Shown here in pieces: positions 58,330 through 64,000 of a DNA stretch of 64,000 nucleotides (positions within the stretch are counted from its first letter, which is position 1; every line of letters starts with the position of its first letter). The notes beneath the pieces were generated by a model, which was not told where the DNA came from, searched no databases, and worked only from the letters and a program-made list of their open reading frames with translations. The DNA comes from Ambrosia x helenae (Eukaryota; Streptophyta; Magnoliopsida; Asterales; Asteraceae), in assembly GCA_030844895.1 (NCBI GenBank), contig CM061234.1, forward strand, positions 12,645,573-12,709,572. Direction: 5' to 3'. The position numbers and the translations under genes are program-made.

Positions 58330-60858
58330 TGTAACACCCCAACCGATGGCGGAATCATCGAGGTGTCACGTAGTGACGATTGTTCAAAAGCACATGGTAC
58401 TTAAATGTAAATATTATTAAATAAAACCCAAAAATTGTCTTACAAGGAAATGGAAATACAAAGTCTTAAATGAAATATAAATAATGAAATAACTGCATAA
58501 TAAAGCGCTAAAAGTTTCTTGATCAAACTGCACCTGAAACATGTACAAAAATAGGTTTGGTCAACATAAGAAATGTTGGTGAGCATTCCTAGTTTTGATA
58601 TATATAGTAGATTAAAAGTTATACAATTCAAGTGCAAGCTACAGTGCAAATATGTAAACTATGTATCATACAAATGAGCGAAATCAACCCTGTGACTGTA
58701 TAATGTACTGTATGAACTGTAGTGTACTCAACCAATCAATGGATGATAACTTAACACTGGCCACGGATTCTCCGATGAAAAAGGGGGAGAATCAACCTAG
58801 GCGGGTTGTCAATCCAAATAGCGCTATCCAATGTTAAGGTCGGCTTGTACCATGTTAATGATTTCACTAAGTACAAATGTAATCCACATGTAATGTCTAA
58901 GCATAAAGCACGTTGTAAGCAATGCACATAGTACTAGAATTGTATTGTAAAAATGTAAACTTGTATTTGAAATTGTAATAGTGTACATGTAACACCCCAA
59001 AAATGTATAAAGGCAAAAAGGGGTAGGAATACTCACTGTTCACGTAGTAACTTGAAATTGGACTGGACAACGAAATATGAACTTGAGATTTCTCCCAAAT
59101 GATTAACCTAAAGTAATTGATAATGTGTGAGTGAAATAACTCTAAGATACCTGTATTTCTAGGGCTTCGAATTGGGGATAACGTTTATTTGTTAAAAAAA
59201 CAAATTGTTTATTAATTATGAGAATTTTAATAAATAAATAAATAAAAGTCTTTTAATGAAATTTGAATTTAGAATATACACAATAAAGTGTTTGAAGTAT
59301 AGAAATAATTTTTATAAAATTATTTCATTTAAAATAGATTTTTAAATCTATTTATTTATAAATAGCCAATATTTAACTTTAATATTTAAAAATACTAAAA
59401 TTAAAGAATTCTTATTTTAAAAATCATATTTCTGTTCTAAATGATTAAAAATAATTTGTATAAAATTTTGGTGCAAAAATGATGAAAATTGGATTTATTA
59501 TGATTTAATTATGATTAAATCTAACAAAAATTGATTAAAAATATAAAATAAATGATTTTACTGAATTAAAAATTATTTCAGTAAAGTTTAACTTTAAATA
59601 AAGTCAGGATAAATTTTGGAGAAATTAATAAAATTGTTTTGATATATAAATGGATTTTTATAAATATAATAGTATAAAAGTGATTTAATTAATACAAATA
59701 TTAAATAAATGAATTTCTGAAAAATAAAAATTATAAATGAAACTTTTATATCAGATTAAACAAATGTAATTTTTTTAGAATTTATAAAATGGTTTTGATA
59801 TTTTAAAATGAATTTAAAAGTTTAAAAGGATTTAATATATATATCTATATATAATTGTTTGTTTTTTTAAAAAAAGAAAAGAAAAGAATGGAACAAAACC
59901 GGTCAGAGCCGGGACTCGAACCCGGGTGACCTCTGGGTTGGAACAAGGTCACAACCACTTGGCCTAGGCCGGTGGTTGTGATGATTTCCGTTCAAAATTA
60001 ATTATATACGAATACCCAAATCAAGTTTATCCCCAAATAACACGAACGAGCCCTAGAATTTGCAATTGGCCAAATCAGCCAACATTAGCCCGATTAATGT
60101 TGGGGCTTTTGTTGGTTGATCGCCGATGAATGAAACCCACACAAAAAAATAGACTCACAGTGTAGATTTGATGATAATTGACGGGTCAAGGAAAAAGTCA
60201 AACCACGAACTTGAATATCAAAATCAGAGTGTATTAGAGAGAATGAGAGATTGAGAGAGAGTTGTGAGCGAGTTGTTAAGCTGTTCCAAGGCTCAATTTA
60301 TAGTGGGGATCAATGGGTTGGGTTAATTGGTAAGTTGACCTACAATTGAATGTATACGCGTATGATTAAACCAACTGGTCAACGATTGACGTGTATTAGA
60401 TGTGTAATCGTGTTGTGCAAGGCCGGTAATTGTATAAATTTTCCAATTATAGATCAATCAAGCATTGATCTTGATTGATCATTCAAACGCGTCCAAGCAG
60501 TTGACTTTCTAAGTCAAATTGCAGGTTTTTAAAATGTGTATAAGATTAATAAGCGTCCAGGTTTATTCCAAGTAGATGGTCAGCCCAGTTGGTTAAGTGT
60601 GTTGAGTTGGTTTAGACCGGTCCTGGCGCGGGTTCGAACCCCGGCTAGGACTATTATTTTTTTTAAAAGTATTAAGGGGGTGTTTGGGCCGGCCTGTTGG
60701 GCTTCATCAGGTGGGCCTCAACATAATAATATATTATTATTATTATTATTATATGATTAAACGAGCCCGAATTAAACGTTTATAGAAGTGTCACGTTTAT
60801 TAATTTCGGTAAAACGTACAGATAATTATAAATACAATGAAAAGTGACGGATGTCACA
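58330..60858 (-). repeat. 5' LTR of the gypsy element
   Basis: Same length as the other LTR and nearly identical. The tRNA-like modules are at about 59900-59972 (minus) and 60577-60655 (plus). Differences seen by eye: an A/G and a G/T change near 60426-60442, a C/T change near 60537, one base fewer in an A run near 59193, and a shifted TTA run near 60730. Confidence 0.95.
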
Positions 60859-60876
60859 GTTTACATATCATAAATT

Positions 60877-61031
60877 ACTATCCCTCAACCAACCCTCTAA
60901 CCCTCTGTTTTATGAAAACATATCAAAACTCCTTATTTTGATAATAATATTATTCTATTAATCTTCTTTTTTTTATTCAAAATCACTATCCCCTCAACCA
61001 ACCCTCTAACCCTCTGTTTTATGAAAACATT
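60877..61031. repeat. Two direct copies of a 45-bp unit
   Basis: ACTATCCCTCAACCAACCCT...TTATGAAAACAT occurs at 60877-60921 and again at 60985-61031 with one extra C. The intervening 60 bases are AT-rich. This is part of the right-hand piece of the 47683-61490 TIR element. Confidence 0.85.
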
Positions 61032-61254
61032 GAAAAAAAAAAAGTGTGATTAATTACATACCTGGTAATTCAGAAGCTGTTCGAGCTCAAGCAGTGGATT
61101 GGGACGATTTCGGCTCCGGTTCGCCACCTGAAATCTCGGTCGAATCTGTTTGTTTAACGTAGGAAACCGGATTAATTACATGTGGCGTAGGAACAAGGAC
61201 AGCGATCACTTTGGAATGGTGATGCAAAACATTAAAGCTTCATCCTGGATTGTT

Positions 61255-61302
61255 AGAGAGAGAGAAGAGAGAGAGAGTGTGTGTGTGTGTGAGAGAGAGA
61301 TG
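61255..61302. repeat. AG/GT compound microsatellite
   Basis: GAGAGA, then about seven GT units, then GAGAGA, within the right part of the TIR element. It is non-coding. Confidence 0.9.
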
Positions 61303-61486
61303 AGTTGTTTATATAGGAGGGAGAATAAAAAATTCAAACTTTTAAATGGGGGGAAAAGCAAAATTACTAATATAGCCCTCAAGGCATAAAATAATACAAT
61401 TATTAATGGGTGATGTGGAGCATTATGGTCCACTAGTTAGGGTTTCATGAGTTTTCTCATTTTGGAAGGTTTCTCTTTTCCCTTTC

Positions 61487-61490
<4 letters not shown>

Positions 61491-61552
<62 letters not shown>
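61491..61552. repeat. AT dinucleotide microsatellite
   Basis: About 31 uninterrupted AT units directly after the right end of the TIR element; it is the continuation of the target TA tract seen at 47663-47682. Confidence 0.95.
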
Positions 61553-61554
<2 letters not shown>

Positions 61555-62039
61555 CCATAATATGTGCTTAAGCGCATGGATGTGACTGCTGTAATTATTG
61601 GTTGCTTTGCGGCTAGCATCTCCTGTACATTGCAATACGGTACGCTTCTTCCCATAGTGTTGCAGCAATTTTGTTTCCACTGTGATATGCAGAGGTATGT
61701 TTGTATAAGTGGCGCAAGTGCTATTATGTCTAATTGTTATAGAGTTTAAATCTATCTATTGGCACACTATCTAAATCACCACAAAAAATGTACAGCAAAA
61801 AGAGATGAAATGACAATCTGAAGTATAAAAACCAATCCTCAATCATATAAGATGTCAATAGTAATTCGCTGATATTAGCTTAGAAATTTGTCAAATTCTA
61901 GACCACTAACATTGAACCATTTATTAAGCTTGAGCGAAAGAAGTTGAAGCAGCAGGCATTAAGACTAAAAAAATATACATTGCTAATACTCGTTACATAC
62001 TGTGAATCTATGATTTACTTATTAACAATCCTTGGCTTT
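61553..62039. other. Intergenic, no gene seen
   Basis: AT-rich spacer right of the TIR element. A short open frame at about 61564-61749 has no family resemblance or splice context, and I do not support it. Confidence 0.35.
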
Positions 62040-62690
62040 GAAATACCTTGTAAATAAACGCTTATACACCTAAGCGCCTGAACACCTATTTGCTTAGCAG
62101 TGAGCTTACGGGTCAATTTGGATTGTCTACTTATTTTTTTTTTTATCTTTAAGAAGTTAAATAAAACATCAAATTTTATTTAGTATTAAATAGAGGCGAC
62201 AAATGTATTTGCGCACACACGCCAATAACATGCATTGTAAATAAAATGCCAATGCGCCTAGGCGCCTAAACGGCTCTTTGCTGAACCATGAGCTTATAGC
62301 CACCAATCAAGCCACCAAAGGAAAAAGATGTCCCTAGCTCACTCATTTCACTCAGGCGTGAGCTTACTATGAAGACAAACATGCAACGGGTCAATTTAGG
62401 TTGGCTTCGTATTTATTCTGCTCAAGGAAGTAAAAAAAAATCATATTTTTTTAATACTAAACAGGAGCCATAAATATTTTTGCACTCACAACCTGAATTG
62501 TGAATAAAACGCCCCAAACTTTCTTTGATACTAAACAGAAGCCACAAACATTTTCACATACACACGTCCATAACACGTATTGCGAATAAAGCACTTATGT
62601 GCCCATAACCCGCATTGTGAATAAAATGCCTATGCGTCTAGGCGCCTAACTTTCTGTTCACTTAGCCATGAGTTTATGCATGAGTGCACC
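62040..62690. repeat. Degenerate repeats with GCCTAGGCGCCTAA words
   Basis: At least three diverged units read GAATAAAATGC-(C)TATGCG-CTAGGCGCCTAA-...-CTTTGC/CACTTAGC-CATGAGCTTAT, centred near 62060, 62250 and 62625. Between them are shorter GAATAAA...CGCC words. No gene is seen; it may be the remains of clustered MITEs with GCCTAGGC ends. Confidence 0.5.
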
Positions 62691-63158
62691 TATTTTTGAA
62701 ACCATTAAATCTACACATTTGAAATAATCCGTTGGCATATGTTTGTGTAGTTGGGCTCTTGTCTTTTGGTACTGACAATATAGTTGTGACATTGTGTAAT
62801 GCTATTAACATTGTGTTATTCACATAGCATATTGTGTGTTAATTCACCTTTAACATATGCTGAATTGTTTAATTATTACATTGTTTCATATGTTTGGAAA
62901 TTAATGTATGATGAGATTCCATGATTTCATGTGTTGAGCATTCACAGGATGTTTCGCTAATGTTCGGGTTTGCATGGGTAAACAAGTCATTGAAATGGAC
63001 TCCTGGACTATCATAAGCCTTCCTAGACTCGGGATGGCACATGTATTGTAATAAAATGTGTAATTCATAACTGGAAATGGACAAAATAGTGAGAGTGTGT
63101 ACGGGTCTTAACCTGGAGATCTGGCGGGTGTCACTGACACCCATATATTCTCCCAGCT

Positions 63159-63610
63159 ATGTTCACGATGGGCAAAGCCTCATCAAGCACCACAGGAGAA
63201 GTCTCACTCTACCAGGAGTTCAAAGACAAGAAGATCTCAGAAGAAATCATAGAAGAAATTGTTGATCGAACCTTCAAAGAGAAAGCCCAACTAAACTACA
63301 AGACATTCTTCACTATTACTATAAAAACCCATGGTTTGTTCATGAAAGGTCTTGCAATTCACCCTAGATACCCTACCAAAAGAAGCCCTGCGTTTTTTCT
63401 GGTATCTGTTTTAATCCTATAACATTGCTATGACCTTCAACTCACCAAAATTGCTCCAGTATTTAATTGATTGCCAATTTGGAGACCTCCCTAAAAAAGG
63501 AAGCATACTCTTACATTGCCTTAATGGTTCTTACCGCTCCACTAATGGACTGGACAATTGACATCCTCCTCCAAAAAGTATTGTCTTGTAATATTCAGAA
63601 GGCCATGTTG
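63159..63610 (+). pseudogene. Unrecognised decayed coding stretch
   Basis: Protein-like plus-strand sequence starts at 63159 (MFTMGKASSSTTGEVSLYQE, then charged helical-looking residues and YKTFFTITIKTHGLFMKGLA) and stops at 63422. Protein-like composition then continues in a second frame (about 63423-63520, AMTFNSPKLLQYLIDCQFGD) and a third (about 63500-63610, MVLTAPLMDWTIDILLQKV). This pattern suggests one ancestral reading frame broken by at least two indels. I cannot name the family; transposon or integrated-virus origin are both possible. Confidence 0.35.
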
Positions 63611-63618
63611 TTACATAC

Positions 63619-63835
63619 AGGGGCGGATTTAAGGCTTTTGGTTTGAATTCCCAGGAACCCAGTCAGTTCGTAAATTATAGTGTTAATACATACAAAAAAA
63701 CTGGTAGGAACCCATAAAGATTTTACTTGAGGAACCCATTAATAAAAATCTAGGAGTGCTCTAGTGGTTGAAACCCTCCCTAAAATAGGAGAAGTCCCGG
63801 TTCAATTCCAGGCGCCTACCTTTTTTTTAACTTCA
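63619..63835 (+). mobile_element. hAT-type end with an embedded tRNA-like SINE head
   Basis: CAGGGGCGGATTTAAGG at about 63619 is a typical CAGNGGCGGA hAT end. Inside lies a tRNA-like module (GTGCTCTAGTGGTTGAAACC as box A, CCGGTTCAATTCCAGGCGCC as box B, about 63756-63815), followed by a T run at 63823-63830. The matching right end is not seen within the window, so the extent is uncertain. Confidence 0.4.
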
Positions 63836-64000
63836 AACCTAGGGTTTTATACTTTTATACCAAAACCCACTACCTTTCTTTGACTTCTATGTATGTTCAA
63901 GGCTCCAAGAAGAATGATCGAGGTCCTAGAAAGATGGTATGTGATTGGCTAAATAGGCTACATATGAAGATAAATTGCTTTGTATGGAGGCTCTTTCAAA

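Larger units (their letters stand above)
50504..60858 (-). mobile_element. Complete Ty3/gypsy (Tekay/Del-like chromovirus) retrotransposon
   Basis: A 10,355-bp element, transcribed on the minus strand, with two 2,529-bp LTRs (50504-53032 and 58330-60858). The perfect 5-bp target duplication GTTTA lies at 50499-50503 and 60859-60863. A primer-binding site for initiator-Met tRNA abuts the 5' LTR at 58315-58326, and a purine-rich tract AAAGTAGGGGATGC abuts the 3' LTR at 53033-53046. A single long gag-pol frame runs between them with four stops. By eye the LTRs differ by about three substitutions (near 52602, 52618 and 52707 and their counterparts) and two repeat-length changes, so the insertion is recent. 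It lies within the 47683-61490 TIR element. Confidence 0.95.
47683..61490. mobile_element. Mutator-like TIR element split by a gypsy element
   Basis: The left end AGGGGAGGGTTATAATAAAA, continuing ACCCTTCAAAATGAGTAAAC, is mirrored by the right end, which read in reverse is AGGGGAAAGGGAAAAGAGAA, then ACCTTCCAAAATGAGAAAAC. Both ends abut TA repeats, so a TA-type target duplication is likely but cannot be delimited. The element proper is about 3.45 kb once the 10.36-kb gypsy insertion (50504-60858) is excluded. It carries one proline-rich hypothetical gene and arrays of TTACATGTGTAAC-like near-palindromes. No transposase is visible. Confidence 0.65.

Noticed and set aside
61437..61655. Open frame with an IYIYIY run
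   Set aside because: It is the translated AT microsatellite.

Overview
The window is nuclear DNA from a flowering plant: AT-rich, with long introns, plant-type GT-AG splicing, dense TIR elements, SINEs and a chromovirus-like Ty3/gypsy retrotransposon. The repeat words suggest a eudicot, probably Asteraceae; that is inference from general familiarity and was not tested by a search.

There are five real protein genes. (1) An importin-alpha gene (minus, 3056-8889, 10 exons) has every splice site intact but two single-base deletions in its coding exons. (2) A KIN-14 kinesin (plus, 15267-21815, 18 exons, 998 codons) has an N-terminal calponin-homology domain, an unusual acidic plus charged-helix insertion, a central C-type motor and one apparent U12-type AT-AC intron. 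(3) A plant-mobile-domain (PMD) gene (minus, 27887-30465, 4 exons, 770 codons) lies inside a TIR transposon. (4) A SWEET sugar transporter (plus, 31761-33900, 6 exons, 286 codons). (5) A GRDP/DUF1399-type protein (minus, 35913-39774, 7 exons, 726 codons). The exon lengths of genes 2 to 5 add up to exact multiples of three. They do not form an operon or an evident pathway; they are ordinary, separately transcribed plant genes.

The rest is mobile-element landscape. From about 9.1 to 14 kb: a SINE, a foldback element, two elements built from short repeated words, and a decayed LTR. From about 26.1 to 31.4 kb: a Mutator-like TIR element carrying the PMD gene, with mirrored arrays of palindromic words in both arms. 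From 34 to 41 kb: more word elements (one with a 9-bp target duplication), SINEs (one with a long target duplication, nested in a word element) and small hAT elements. From 42 to 46 kb: LTR debris. From 46.2 to 47.4 kb: a hAT-like element with another element nested in it. From 47,683 to 61,490: a second Mutator-like TIR element, inserted in a TA microsatellite, carries a proline-rich hypothetical gene. It was itself split by a complete 10,355-bp Tekay/Del-like gypsy element (50504-60858) with a perfect GTTTA target duplication. That retrotransposon has almost identical 2,529-bp LTRs but four in-frame stops in its polyprotein. The last 2.5 kb holds degenerate repeats and an unrecognised decayed coding stretch.

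Exon coordinates were derived by hand from splice motifs, reading frame and family resemblance. No database or alignment tool was run.
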